Source: Massospora cicadina
Lineage: Eukaryota; Entomophthoromycota; Entomophthoromycetes; Entomophthorales; Entomophthoraceae
Reading direction: 5' to 3'
NCBI GenBank assembly: GCA_022478985.1
Contig: JAKSZP010009493.1
Span: 1 to 64,000 of the forward strand
Length of the DNA stretch: 64,000 nucleotides
How positions within the stretch are numbered: position 1 is the stretch's first letter; every line of letters begins with the position of its first letter. Below are positions 10,960-22,249 of this stretch, in pieces. The notes beneath the pieces were generated by a model that saw only the letters and a program-made list of their open reading frames with translations, was not told the DNA's origin and did not search any database. A program made the position numbers and the translations under genes.

Positions 10960-12300
10960 ATGTCATATAAAGAAAAACTACGTAAACTGTGGACTGAGTT
11001 AGACACTGTATACCAGAATGCCTTAAACTCAGTGGACCATTGAGAGTTCGCAGCCTTGAAATAATGAGTCGCCAAGGTGGAAGAAGGAATAGAGAATGTA
11101 GCAAGCTTTGGGAACAAGTTAATTGGGAAAGTAAACTTGTTGAAGAAGAAAGAAGGGGATCTATTTTGAGAGGTCTTATATTTGAAAACGGAGTGAGAAG
11201 CGGATCACATTTGTTTAAGAAATTTGGAGCAGATTTCAAAAAATTAATCAAACAAGTGGAGGAACATAAAGCTCACAGATGTGTATGTGAACCTAATATG
11301 GAAAGCGATGCTGAAGAAAGAAGTCCTCACACAATACTTGGGAAGTTGAATACTACAAGGAACATGCCGCCCACTTTTGCTGCCATTTTGGAGATGATGC
11401 TTGAAGTCACTCCGCAAGTTAACTGAGTAGCTGAACCAAGAGAATTGTCCAGAAATAACTAAGAGGAATTTAGGGCAACACTGAAATTGCCAAGATTCCA
11501 TTAAGATAATGCCCCAGCGTTTTCCCAACTGTTTGACATGACCATGAATGGCTATGGAGATTGTCAAAAGGCGTTGACAGTCATAGATTGCCTAGGCTTT
11601 GATTGTCAAAGCTTAATGTTACCTCACCTGGAGGGGGATAGCTGATCGTATGCTGAGGCAAAGGCGGCCATCATGGAGGAGTTTGGGAGTCTGACATGTA
11701 TGTTGAAACGCAAGCAAGAATTTATGGGAAACCAGTTCCACCAGACATCTACTGGAGATGAAGAGTATCAGCAGGGCTAATTTAGGTGAAATTGGGTCCA
11801 CTGTAAATAGTCCTGAGGATCAGCAGGGCCAACTCAGGTTGAAATTGGGTCCACTGGAAATAGTCCTGAGGATCAGCAGGATCAACTCAGGTTGAAATTG
11901 GGTCTGCTTTAAATAGTCCTTAGGAGTGAGTGTTTAGATGAGGCATTGGATGGATTAGGAAGCAATCAATCTGGAAAATTGGGTTGCTGTACCAAAGAAG
12001 ATATGAAGACAAAAGCAGGAAAAGTTAATCCAAGACATTGAAAAATCGATTTATATCAATAACACTAAATCACTGATTAGAAGTTACTGGAGACGAGCTC
12101 ATCAAATCAGGAGAAATTGAATGAAGATAGCAAGTCCAGAACGACCTGTGTAATTAAGGAAAATTCATGAAGGCTGAAAATCGTTTTCAGGAGAAAAAAC
12201 GATCTGGACAATCAGATGGAACTGTTGGCTAATGAGATGCAAAGATCTAAAGCATAAGTTGCCAAAATAAGGGATGAAATTAGGACCTGTTGGATGAATA
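10960..12300 (+). pseudogene. Gag of nested B (decayed)
   Basis: An open stretch 11040-11426 (128 codons) contains a Lys/Glu-rich segment (RRNRECSKLWEQVNWESK) likely helical, then ATLKLPRFH, NAPAFSQLFDMTM, LPHLEGDS and YAEAKAAIMEEFGSL, giving a gag capsid-like succession shared with B'. A 53-bp triple tandem repeat (11767-11924) disrupts frame in the C-terminal half. No intact zinc knuckle was found. Stops at about 11424, 11640 and beyond. Family role: virus-like particle protein. Confidence 0.65.
11767..11924 (+). repeat. Three tandem copies of a 52-53 bp unit
   Basis: Units start at 11767, 11819 and 11872, each beginning ATCAGCAGG and containing GAAATTGGGTC and AATAGTCCT. The period is not a multiple of three, so copies cannot encode the same peptide in one frame. 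It lies in the gag C-terminal region of B. Confidence 0.9.
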
Positions 12301-12894
12301 ACCATTCGGGATTAAAGGCATAATAATTAAGAGTATTGCCAAAGTCAGCAAGAATAGCCTATACATGAAGAGACAGCGCTGCTGGTCGTATAGGGAGAAA
12401 GGTCAATACTAATTGGAAGTATTGAGCCTAAGAGAAAATAATTGCAATGTTTCCAGCGGACCTCTGAACCATTAAATGGTTATGTCCTGAGATTTTGGCC
12501 AAGTCCAAAGAAGGGGACCACTGAACCAAATGGTTGGTCAAATCTTAAGAGGATAAGATTTTGAACCATGATAACTGGTAGGTTTAGGTACATAGGACCC
12601 AGTTTGGATGAAGGGAAAAGAAGGACCTCTGAAACTTTTGTAGGTTGCAAGTCCCATTGCAAAAGAAAAATACAAAAAATATATAAAATATTGATTTTTA
12701 TGGTCTAAGAGTTTTGGACCTAAGAAGCGTCAAGAAATCCCACCAGCTGAATGGAGAAAATTGCACTCTCTATAAAATGAAATTATTGGCTGGGGTAACT
12801 GAGAGCATCAACCTATTGGTTGATTGAGAGCAGCTCGCTGGTCTGTCAGAAGGCCAGCAAGAGGAGAGCTCGAATTATTTAAAAAGTATCAGGA

Positions 12895-13756
12895 AGTGTT
12901 CTCTCAGGATGACCACAATTTGGGATGTGCATGAGATGTTATCCACAAGGCCAACACTGGGGAAAATTTTGTTAATCATGATGAGACAATCCAATGATTG
13001 TAAGCCACCAAAGTGGTAGTGGAGGATGAAATCAGCAAACTAGTGAAGCATGGGCTTCTAGTTCCATCATCAAGTCCCTGGGCGAGTCCAATTCTGACTG
13101 TGATGAAGAAGGATGGATCCAACCAGGTGGTGATTGACTAACAAAGGCTGAACAAAAATTACAAAGAGGGATTCATATCCCCTACTGAGGATCGATGATG
13201 CCCTAAAGCATTCAGGAGAAGCAAAGTATTTCTCCATGATGGATCTGATCTCAGGTTATTAGCAGATCAACTTGCCAAAGGAAGACCAAGAAAATGCATG
13301 ATTATTACCATGCAGGGGCTATACCAACCGATGAGGATGTCCCAGGGTCTATGCAATGCACCTGCAATGTTTCAGAGGGCCATAATTGCAATATTAAGCG
13401 ACTTGAAGCTGTCATGCGTTCTGGTATATCTGGATAATATAAACGTGTTCAGTAGGACGTTTACTGATCACCTACACCACTTGGAAGAAGTATTTAAGCG
13501 ACTATCCACAGCTACCCTGAAGATCAAGCCAAGGAAAAGCCACTTCCTCAAGAAAGAGTTGGAATACCTGGGATTTGTAATCTACTCAAGTGGATTGCAG
13601 CTGCAAACCCATAAGATAGCAGCTATAGAACGTATGGCTGTACCAAAGAGTGTCCAAGACATCCAAGTATTCCTTGGGATGGTTGGATACTATAGAAGAT
13701 TTATTTGGGACTTTGCCCGAATAGCTAAGCTATTATTCCATTTATCAAAGGAATGA
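12895..13756 (+). pseudogene. Reverse transcriptase of nested B (YLDN)
   Basis: Gypsy RT blocks in order: VFSQDDHNLGC (12905), LLVPSSSPWASPI (13060-13090), MKKDGSNQVVID (13105), MMDLISGY-like at 13240, then the open run 13298-13756 with GLCNAPAMFQRA, the active-site motif at 13437-13448, HLEEVFKRL, KIKPRKSHFL, LEYLGFVIYSSGLQLQ and DIQVFLGMVGYYRRF. The second catalytic Asp is Asn (YLDN), so it would be inactive even without stops. Stops at 13139 and 13260. The downstream RNase H begins after a stop at 13754. Confidence 0.9.
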
Positions 13757-14230
13757 AAAAAGGATTCATATGGAATGAAGAGGCCCAGGACTCCTTCGAT
13801 GAGGTATGCTAGTATTTGATAGATTCGCTGATCCTGAAATATCTGAATTTCAATTGGGAGTTTATCACTCAAACCAATGCTTCGTTGATAGCGATTGGCA
13901 CCATACTGAGCCAAGTAGACGAACTTGGGGATGAGCATCCGATGGCATATGTGAGCCAGACACTCTCAGCTGCTGAGAGGAACTACACTGTGACTGAGCA
14001 TGAGTGCTTTGCAGTCATTTACACATGCAAGCAGTTTTGGGTGTACATCCATGGCATGCACTTTAAGGTGGTAACAGACCACTCTTTGCTGCGTTGGCTT
14101 CACATTTTAAGATAGCCAGAAGGACAACTGGCCCAATGGGCACTTAAGCTCCAGGCTTATGATTATGAGATTGTCCACTGAGTGGGGGCTTCTCACCAGA
14201 ACGCGGATGGCTTATCACAATTGCCAATGG
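13757..14230 (+). pseudogene. RNase H of nested B
   Basis: Open 13816-14115: ITQTNASLIAIGTILSQVDE (first catalytic Asp now Asn: TNAS for TDAS), MAYVSQTLSAAERNYTVTEHE (Glu kept), CKQFWVYIHGMHFKVVTDHS (Asp of TDHS kept). The RNase H tail QLAQWALKLQAYDYEIVH continues past a stop at 14115. The family function is degradation of the RNA strand of the hybrid. Confidence 0.88.
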
Positions 14231-14239
14231 TCCAGTTGG

Positions 14240-15470
14240 TATACCCGCAGGCGGATGAGCTACTCCAGAGAATGAATAATAGGAAAAATCAGGGATGAGC
14301 CCCGAGAAATCCAAGGTGCACTTAAAAAAGCGATGGAAAACACTGGGATCATGGATGGACAAGTATATAAGATGATCAACAGGAAGCAGTTATTATTCTT
14401 GAAACCATCAGAAAGATCAGCAATAGTATAAACAGCTCACAAGGTTGTTGGGCATGATGGCCTGAGGAAAACAACCAGCCATATTCAACAGTATTATTAC
14501 TGGGAATCAATCAACTATAATGTTGTAAATTATCTAGCTTGTTGTGTGGAGTGCCAGATGCACAAACCACATAAGAATACAACTGGATACTGACTGGTCC
14601 GCCCTGGATACTCCTGGCACATGGTGTCCATTGATGTTATGGGACCACTTATGATGAGCACAGGGGGAGTCAAGTACATTATAGTTGCTATCAACCATCT
14701 GATGAGATGGGTTGAGATGAAAGCTCTGTCAAAAGTAGACGCTACCAGAACTGCGAGGTTCATACTGGATCAAGTAGTATACTGGTATGGATGTCCGCAG
14801 GTCCTGCTTTGCAATAATGGGACCAACTTCATGTCTCATGTGATCCCAAGATTAAATGAGATACAAGGGGATCAGAGGAGTTGTGTCAGTACCTTACTGG
14901 CTGGAGATGAACAGACTGGTAGAACGGGTCAATGTAACGCTGGCCACAATGCTGATGAAGCTATTTGCAGGGAGAACTTCTGCGTGGGGAACATACCTGA
15001 GTTTGGTGATGTTCGCCTACAATATTAGTCATCATACGGCAACAGGAAAGACACCGTTTGAATTGTTATACATAAGAAAGGCCGCGTTGCTGCTAATTTT
15101 ATATTTGGTGGTGGAACCTACATTGGATGAGTACTGAGCAATACCTGAACTGACTGATTAGTATCCTGATTGATATGCAATTGCAAGCCTTCATTACAAC
15201 CTTGAAGAAAAGGATACAAGTGAAATTGACAGATGATAAGAACTGACCAGACTTAGCCAAATATTGAATAGGGGAAAGAGTTACCTATTGAAATATGCAT
15301 GATTTTTGGACAGAAAACAAATTAGATGCGTTGTGGTCAGGTCCAGTTGAAGTGATCGCTAAGATGGCAACTGATGCCTACTCCATCAAGAATCTCTTGG
15401 ATGCAAGAGTTGCGAATTTAGTCCACGCTAAGTATCTAAAATGTTGGATCAATGAAAAAATAAAATAGTT
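14240..15470 (+). pseudogene. Integrase of nested B
   Basis: HHCC zinc-binding part at 14430-14570 (AHKVVGHDGLRK, then CCVECQMHKPHK). Core at 14621: SIDVMGPLM has the first Asp; the second motif is LLCNNGTNF, Asp to Asn; the third, MNRLVERVN at about 14895-14920, keeps Glu but in a shifted frame. A run to 15137 includes HHTATGKTPFELLY. The C-terminal domain ends near 15468 with LVHAKYLKCWINEK. A frameshift between 14850 and 14870 splits the core. Confidence 0.88.
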
Positions 15471-15780
15471 CACAAAGGACCAATGAACCATTAAGTTGGT
15501 CATTTCCTGAAGATTAAGTCAAGTCTGAAAAAAGGACCTCTGAACCAATCTAGATGGTTAAATTTGAAAAAAGGACCTCTGAACCATAAAAAAACTGGCA
15601 GTTTTAAGTACTCAGGACCCAGTTTGGGGGAAAAATAAAAAGAATGGACCGCTGAACTGAAACAAGGTCAAGTCCCATAGGAAAAAAGAAGAATAAAGAT
15701 AAAAAATTGATAAAAGATAATAAAAAATATAAACTGCTCAGAGAAAAAAGCCGATACTTTTATAATTTTTATTTTTTGAT
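15471..15780 (+). other. Spacer after integrase, repeated GGACC phrases
   Basis: A-rich stretch with several near-repeats of GGACCTCTGAACCA and AAATGGTTA-like phrases (15475-15680). The same kind of sequence sits after the integrase of B' (31105-31330) and before the RT of B (12460-12660). No gene seen. Confidence 0.6.
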
Positions 15781-17000
15781 TGTCCTTGATATTGGGATGA
15801 TTATGCCTACATCGCCTCTTGGGGGAGGGAGATGGATCATGGTAGGGAGGAACAGCCCATCAAAATCAATATGCGATTGGATGCTAGTGAGGGCGAGACC
15901 TACATGAAACCACGTTCTTTGAGTGGACGCCAAGCCCTACAAAAAAGCGACTAGGGGAAGGGAAATTGAGATGTCAGATGAAGCAAATCATGAAACCCTG
16001 GAGCAAGGAGGAAAGCAAAGGTATAAAAAGAGGCAATCAGCAAATAATCCCAAGTAATCCTGTCCGGTACTGGAGCTGGAAGATTAGTCTTGAGCGCCTG
16101 ATGATGGGCTTCATCAAGGACACTGGACATATGGGCTGGCAACGAAGAAGGCATACTTGACGGGGGTTGCCAAATCATGCCATCTATCAACACCATCAGC
16201 ATAAGATACCGATTGGAAGCGCTGGAGAAGAGATAGTTGTGCAGGGAGCAGATTACATCCTGAAAGCGATGACTATTGGCTTCTTGGAAGCTAAAGCTGA
16301 ACAAACGGTAGAACCCAGATGAGGCTGGAAGCTTCGTGTATTAACTTCAAAGAACTTGGCCAGCAAAGCGAAGAGCATAAGCGGTGGTATCCCAATCCAG
16401 GATGTTATCCAGATCAGAAGGATTTAGCACTAGAGTCAAAGCCTCAGTGACTTGGGCTTAGAGTTCAGCGTAGGGGAGCTCAAAGCGAATACTGTTACTG
16501 ATTGTGAGCTTGGAGACCAGAACAGCGGGTTTGTAATATTGACTGAGTCAGAAGAGGAACTCAGGGAGCAGGCCCAACCCAGCAAGAAGTGAATGATCCA
16601 GAGCAACTGGTATAATCTCCAAGGCATCTACGAAAATGTTTAGAGCATCAGCAAAAGGAGCTGAATCCAGGAGAGTTTTAAAGTCCAACTCTGGAATTGA
16701 CGGCAGAGGAAGAATAAGCTGAGAGTTGTTCAAAATGATAGTTCACCTGGTTTTGGAGGGATTAGTTACCATTTCTGGTAATTCAATGGAAGGACTAGCC
16801 ACTTGCACCAGACTAGGCGTATGAGTCCTGGAAGGCCCATAATAAGAGGTTACACCAAGCATCTCAACTCATCTGCTGGAAGAGACGGAGGTCTGGATCA
16901 GACAAACTATTCAGGTGCTGCTGGTATCGTGACTCAGAATTTGACATATGAGCTGGATGAGAGGGGGATGTCAGACTTATATGGAAGTTAACATTATGCA
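15781..17000 (+). pseudogene. Post-integrase coding-like region of family B
   Basis: Not recognised. Coding-like stretches in changing frames: MSDEANHETLEQGGKQRYKK from 15971, then a stretch with GFLEAKAEQTVEP at about 16270 and LGLEFSVGELKANTVTD at 16445-16500, then TESEEELREQAQPSKK (acidic) to 16590. The final part (LVTISGNSMEGLAT at about 16760; LTYELDERGMSDLY at about 16940-16985) has clear counterparts in B' (31690-31960). Placement between integrase and the 3' LTR is where some gypsy elements carry an extra or envelope-like ORF; no transmembrane segment or signal peptide is visible, so envelope is not supported. Confidence 0.45.
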
Positions 17001-17514
17001 CTCTACAATCCATTAAGCTTCAATTTCAGAAAATTTAATCTCAAAATTAATGGGATAAGCTCTCCAAGGGAAGAATTAGAGATGACTTGAGCCAAGAGGT
17101 TATGAGCAAAATAATAAGGGCGAATATAAATAAATATTCTTAATTGAGTTGCAAAATGAACATCAACGGAAAGAGTCTCCTGTCTAGGACAAGGAGAAAT
17201 TCAGGAAATCAAGGACGCGGGACTAAGAATCCTGAATATGACAGCAGGTCATATACCCTGACAGGGGGAAAACTGGATCCCAGGACTAATATCATCATGA
17301 GCAAATTGATCATCCCAGCATGACAGTAGATCGTGGGGACCGCGCTCTGAGAAGGCGGTAGCAAGGAGGAAGAGGAAGAATGCCATATGCTGAAGGTTGT
17401 CCTGAGCAGTGTTGAGTATTGACAAGTGTACTCCGCTTGAACCAAGAAGTATTCAACCAAGTGTCTGAAGCGGTGTTCTCATGCCCCAATCCTATTCTCA
17501 CTGGAAATCTAGGC
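17001..17514 (+). other. 3' untranslated region of nested B
   Basis: Nothing coding is recognised. It is homologous to 32170-32500 of B' (for example AAGGAGAAATTCAGGAAATC against the corresponding phrase at 32184). Confidence 0.5.
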
Positions 17515-17527
17515 AAGAGGGGGGATG
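17515..17527 (+). promoter_or_regulatory. Polypurine tract of nested B
   Basis: AAGAGGGGGGATG immediately before the TGTTGGG of the 3' LTR; B' has the same tract before 32515. Confidence 0.8.
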
Positions 17528-18658
17528 TGTTGGGATTTTTGCCTAAATTCCCAGCCTGCTAGATTACCTGGTATTGCTAGGGGAAAATTCCCTAAGGCGA
17601 AGTGAAATGGAAATTGGTTGGCCTGAGTTTCAGAGTAACTAAATTTGGGGGATTTTGGGATATTCACTTGGTCATCTCCATTGGGGATCAATCCAGACGA
17701 ATACTTAAGATATCATTGGCCGCGGAGTTGCTGATAAAATAGGGGCATCTGATAGTGATTAACTATCAGGTGTACTAATTGGGATTGGTCGGGTTTCATC
17801 TCCAATTGATTTTGAATGAATAGCAAGTTGAGAGGCAAGTGATGCTGCCTTCAACTAGCAAATCGATCAGCTGGTGAATTGACCTGCCATAATGGGTAAT
17901 AAGTCTCATTACCTAAGCAGGTCACTAGCCAAATATATTTGGTTCGCTTGGATTAAGAGGAAAACGTTAGGGACACGTTTTCTGACTCTTTCCATTTGAG
18001 GTCTCAAGGATATCCAATGACAGAATCCTAGCCAGGATTGGGAAGACCATCGCTGCCAAGACAAGGATGGGTGATTCAACAGCATCAGCTGCTGTTTCAT
18101 CAAAGAGGTGTCAACCGAGGGTTAGACAGCCAAATCCCCTACTATATAATTCACTATGATTTACTATAATAAAAAACAAGTGTTTACAGTATTAACATTA
18201 TTTACATTATCAATTTGATGTACAGTTAGACTATCAGCTTCTATTGTGTTGTTTTGTCTCAAGGATATTATTGCAGAGGGCAATAATTGGATGACTCTCA
18301 GAGAGAAGAGTAAAGATCTGAGTGGGGATCTAAAGAAGAAAGAGCCACAATCAGGGATAGCTGCCAACTGTGTGTTAGGCCAAAGAGATTGTCACCAGGG
18401 TATCTCAGCGAAGATCAGGTGGAAAAGAGCATAGGTAATGAATCCCTACGAGTACAGCATTATGAGTATTTAATTAGAAAACTGGCCGAGCGTTGGGCTG
18501 AAATATAATTTATACTCAACTATGGATAATAGTCTCCATACTATTATCAATTAATAGATCATTCTATACAATGCGACAAAGTGCATGAGGAAACTGAACC
18601 TGTGCAGTAAAAAGGTTACTGGGTTGCTTGCCATTAACAACCAAAATAAGTTTTTACA
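17528..18658 (+). repeat. 3' LTR of nested B
   Basis: TGTTGGGATTTTTGCC to AGTTTTTACA, 1131 bp. TATATAAT at 18143-18150; AAAACGT/ACGTTTT dyad at 17961-17981; hairpin GATAATAG/CTATTATC at 18525-18548. Element C resumes at 18659. Confidence 0.92.
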
Positions 18659-19740
18659 CTCTCTAACATGCTGCACCAGTTTAATATGCAGAGCTCAAGC
18701 TTGCCTTGGATGCTGTGCGCAGATGGCAGGAGGAGCTTCTGAAGGATATTTGTATCAAAAAGCTGCCTCCGTTTGATTGTGATAGTAACATCCATGGATC
18801 CTTTAAGCAGTTTGAGTTTATAGTAGAAGGAACTTCAGATCAGCATAAAGCAAAATTGTTAATATCAACCCTGGATGTTATAAGCACCGATCAAGTTACT
18901 TGCTATCTTTCAAACAGTTCCATCACCTATCAAGAAGTGAAGGAAACTGTGCTGTGGTTGTTTGAAGTAACTGCGAAGATGGAGCAGTGGAAGTCAGAGT
19001 TCTTGACCATTGGGGTCTAGTGTAATGAGATACTCACCATGTTTGATTTTGATTTACGGTAAAAGACCATATAAAAATTGGGGAAAGGGCTTTAACCAAA
19101 TCCAACGTATGCATAGCTATGACCTCTGCAGTAATCCTACTGCAATCTTTACAATGTCATGGCTCCACATTTAGAGAGTGATGTACCTTTGCTTAAACTC
19201 GTTCAAATTTTGTGCCGTCTATCTGTTACTTTTCCTCCACCCAATACAGAGCGGAACCAGATTCTATCCACTGTCAGACTTTCTAATTTGGTGAAATTAT
19301 CCCGCCCTGGTCAGAGTCTTCCTAGTAACCCCCTCAGCTGCATCATCATTACGCACTTCGCCCTCAACCAAGTTACCATCAGCAGTTCAACTCTTAAGAG
19401 TGGCCTGTTTACCCTGAGCAACCCCAGTATAACTTTAGGTGTGGCCCACCTTACACCAATCAAGGATGCAGGTCCTATGGGGTCAATTGTTTTGAATGCA
19501 GTCGCTTTGGGCACCTGGAATGAGGTTGTCCCAATCGCCAGGTCCATCATGTACAGTTGGAACAGTATTATAAGGGAAAAGTCAGAGCGAAGTAGAGATG
19601 GTTTTTCTACTTCAGCTATCTTAAACCCAAACATCCTACCTGAACTCGTTGAAGTATATACAGAGGAATTCCACCAGTATGATGATACATTTCTATATCA
19701 GCAGCCAGTAGGAGGGGTGAATATTGTGAAACAAGCGTAA
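18659..19740 (+). pseudogene. Gag of element C with CCHC knuckle
   Basis: The open run 18706-19020 (104 codons) gives a gag capsid N-terminal stretch (WQEELLKDI, FKQFEFIVEGTSDQHKAKLLISTLD, VKETVLWLFEV). After frame changes a zinc knuckle is at 19488-19529: Cys-Phe-Glu-Cys ... His ... Cys, exact Cys-X2-Cys-X4-His-X4-Cys spacing with one TGA inside. A longer open frame, 19159-19740, lies in another frame across the knuckle and is a chance ORF. The knuckle binds genomic RNA in the family. Confidence 0.8.
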
Positions 19741-19989
19741 ACCTAAGCTGCGGCAGAAGAAGGTATTCAGATGCAGCCCATGCCATATGCTTGCCAAATG
19801 GTTGACCAAGTTTCCACTGACAAGTTAGACCCATCCGCAGATTCACTTTCCTTGCAAGGAGTACCATCGCTCTTCCGGTCAACACTATCATCAAAAAATA
19901 CCCCAAAGTTGGTAAGAAGATTGCAAGTTTTTTTCGAGAACATAGATTCTATAAATGTCCATGCGTTAACCAGTTAAGAACATTGTATT

Positions 19990-20290
19990 CAGAATGTAAG
20001 TACTGTGACATTGTTGTAGCCAAAACCTGAGTCTGTGTTATAATAGATATAGGTGCTCTAATTAACACAGTTTGTACTAAGTTGGTGACTAAGCTGATAC
20101 TAAGACCTGATGTGGAACGCCAGATGGTATATGGGACCACTGGAGCAGATAGTACGTTCTCTGAGGGAGCATATAGGCGCTTCCATTGCAATTTGGGCCA
20201 ATTGTCATTGTAGCCACAGTGATAGTGCTGCCAAATGATAATTACAACATGTTAATTGGAACTGCTTTTAAGTGACATTATGGGGCTGTC
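19990..20290 (+). pseudogene. Aspartic protease of element C
   Basis: The region reads VIIDIGALINTVCTKLVTKL; the catalytic D-T/S-G-A appears as DIGA at 20046-20057. Then VYGTTGAD and the flap region follow. It aligns directly to the protease of A (GAPINIVSTKLVKKL, 42280) and B' (GAPINFVLTKFVKK, 25755). Family role: gag-pol processing as a dimer. No long open frame. Confidence 0.75.
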
Positions 20291-20839
20291 GTTGATATGA
20301 TGAGGATCTGTTCAATATTTTGGGACAACGGATCCCAATTTACTTTACCTTCAGTGGAGTGATGAAGGGCTTGGTGCACATGGGGAATATCAACCTTTTC
20401 TATTGTGATAGAATGATTCTGGTGCGCTATCATTAATTAAAAAAGAGGACCTGGCCCCTTCCCCAGCAGATTTATGAATATTAGGGGATGCCTCTCCGAG
20501 CTTCTGGACCTATATCTATCCCCTATGGTCACCAAGTAATAGTGAGCACTGAATTGGAGGTAGAAGTACCACACAGACTCTATGAGGAAGTTATTGGCCT
20601 TATCAGCATTCGTGGCTTGAGCCACACATGGCTCCAGGCATCATACTCCTAGACATGAAAGATCAAGGGTTTACTTGCAAACCTAAAAATGAAAAATTGC
20701 AAATCTGCTGACATCAAATAGTGGCATAACTACACTTGATTCCTGTTGAGGAGGTCCTTTAGGTTCACAAGTTTGGGTTGCTGGACAAATTTTATCTACC
20801 TGTTAAACCACATTCCGCCATAATGACTGTAGTACTGTG

Positions 20840-21660
20840 AAATGAATTAATGGGGTTATTGGAAGCACAGAAGGATCAAACAATAGCTTTATTTCAAAAG
20901 TATAAAGAGATTTTTACTGTCTTTGACCATGATTTAGGATGTGCCGGAGGGGTGGTCCATCTGTTTGACAATGGAGATCATTCTCATCAGGTCATGACTG
21001 ATCCGCTGATCAAGGGCATATGAGGAAGCAGTGACAGTTGAGATCAAAAAGCTACTGGAGCAAGGGATGCTCAAACCTTCAAAGAGTCCATGGGCATCAC
21101 CCATCCTAATTGTAAAAATGAAGGATGGTACCAACCAGGTGGTAATAGACTACTGGAAGCTCATCAGTATCACTAAAAAGGACGCATAACACTTGCTATG
21201 GATTGACGATGTGCTAGATTGATTAGGCGAAGCTCATTACTTCTCAGCGATAGATTTGATATCAGGTTATTGGCAGATCGAGTTACCTATTGCAGAACAG
21301 GTGAAATGCACCATTATCACATCTAGAGGGCTTTTTAACCAACCCATATGCCACAAAGGCTGTGTAATGCCACGGCTATGTTCCAACGTGCCATGGATAC
21401 CATTCTCAGCAACCTGAAGCTGTCATGCATCCTTGTGTACCTTAACAATATCAATGTCTTTTCCCAAACGTTCTCTGAGCATCTTACCCATTATGAGGAG
21501 GTCTTCCACTGGCTTTCAAAGGCCAACATCAAGATCAAGCCTCGAAAATGTTACTTCTTTAAAGATCAGCTAGAGTATCTAGAGTTTGTAGTAGATGCAA
21601 CCGGGCTGAAGCCTCAACCAGCCAAGGTAAGGCTATCTGACAGATGACTACACCAAGCAG
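20840..21660 (+). pseudogene. Reverse transcriptase of element C (YLNN)
   Basis: Blocks: ALFQKYKEIFTVFDHDLGCA (20885), a SPWASPI-like block at 21085, KDGTNQVVIDYWKL at 21120 (one frameshift), SAIDLISGYWQIELPI at 21248, then open 21348-21647 with PQRLCNATAMFQRAMDTIL, the active site at 21438-21449, HYEEVFHWLSKANIKIKPRKCYF. The two catalytic Asp of YxDD are both Asn (two changes G to A on the coding strand). Inactive. Confidence 0.9.
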
Positions 21661-21699
21661 CAAACGTGATATACAGATATTTTTAGGGATGGTCAACTA

Positions 21700-22240
21700 T
21701 TACTGCCCTTTATACCAAACTTTAGATGTATTGGAGGTCCTCTGTTAGAATTATTGAAAAGGATGCTGCATTTGAATAGATGGAATGCTGAAAATGCTCT
21801 TTCAATACACTAAAAACTGCGCTGATCAGCGCGCCAACGCAACAATATCCAAACTTCAATATAAAGTTCATCTTTCAAACAAATCCTCCCTTTCCACCAT
21901 TGGTGTGGTCCTATCCCAAAAAGATAATAAGGGGGAGGAGCACCCGTTTCATACTGCAGTCAGAGCTTGAACTGCCATGAGCATAGTTATACTGTGACTG
22001 AGTGGGAGTGCTTAGTGGTGAATTATTTTTGTAAGAGATTTAGAGTCTACTTGCATGGGGTGAATTTCATAGTTGTAATTGATCATGCTTCGTTAGGTTG
22101 GTTGCAGAACCTCAAGGAGCCTGAAGGGCGTCTAGCCCGGTGGTCCCTCAAACTGAAGACTTTTGACTTTGAGATTTAATACTGCCCTAGAGCAAAACAC
22201 CAGAATGCTGATTGCTTGCCGAGTCTACCAACTATTGGAG
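21700..22240 (+). pseudogene. RNase H of element C
   Basis: Open pieces 21785-21970 and 21967-22179. SSLSTIGVVLSQKDNKGEEHP (the TDAS Asp is not visible), YTVTEWECLVV (Glu kept), CKRFRVYLHGVNFIVVIDHASL (Asp of DHA kept), LARWSLKLKTFDFEI. Compare element A, where the WEC codon is TGA: a TGG to TGA transition. Confidence 0.88.
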
Positions 22241-22249
22241 TTATGGTAG

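Larger units (their letters stand above)
9795..18658 (+). mobile_element. Ty3/gypsy element B, nested in C
   Basis: LTRs 9795-10914 and 17528-18658 are nearly the same in long stretches (for example the run from GTGTTTACAGTATTAAC). PBS at 10918, gag, RT, RNase H, integrase, a long 3' region with coding-like stretches and a polypurine tract at 17515-17527 follow in order. Total 8.86 kb. The RT has YLDN in place of YLDD. It is a younger copy of the family that also made B', so family B moved both before and after C did. Confidence 0.92.

Noticed and set aside
15781..17000. Envelope gene in family B
   Set aside because: No signal peptide, transmembrane stretch or fusion-peptide-like segment is visible; the readable parts are acidic and hydrophilic.
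9790..18663. Clean TSD for nested B
   Set aside because: CTCCT before and CTCTC after share only three of five positions in register; the pairing of the LTRs stands, the TSD does not.
19159..19740. A 193-codon open frame on the plus strand
   Set aside because: It lies across the gag knuckle of element C in another frame; the real frame has the Cys-X2-Cys-X4-His-X4-Cys motif at 19488-19529.
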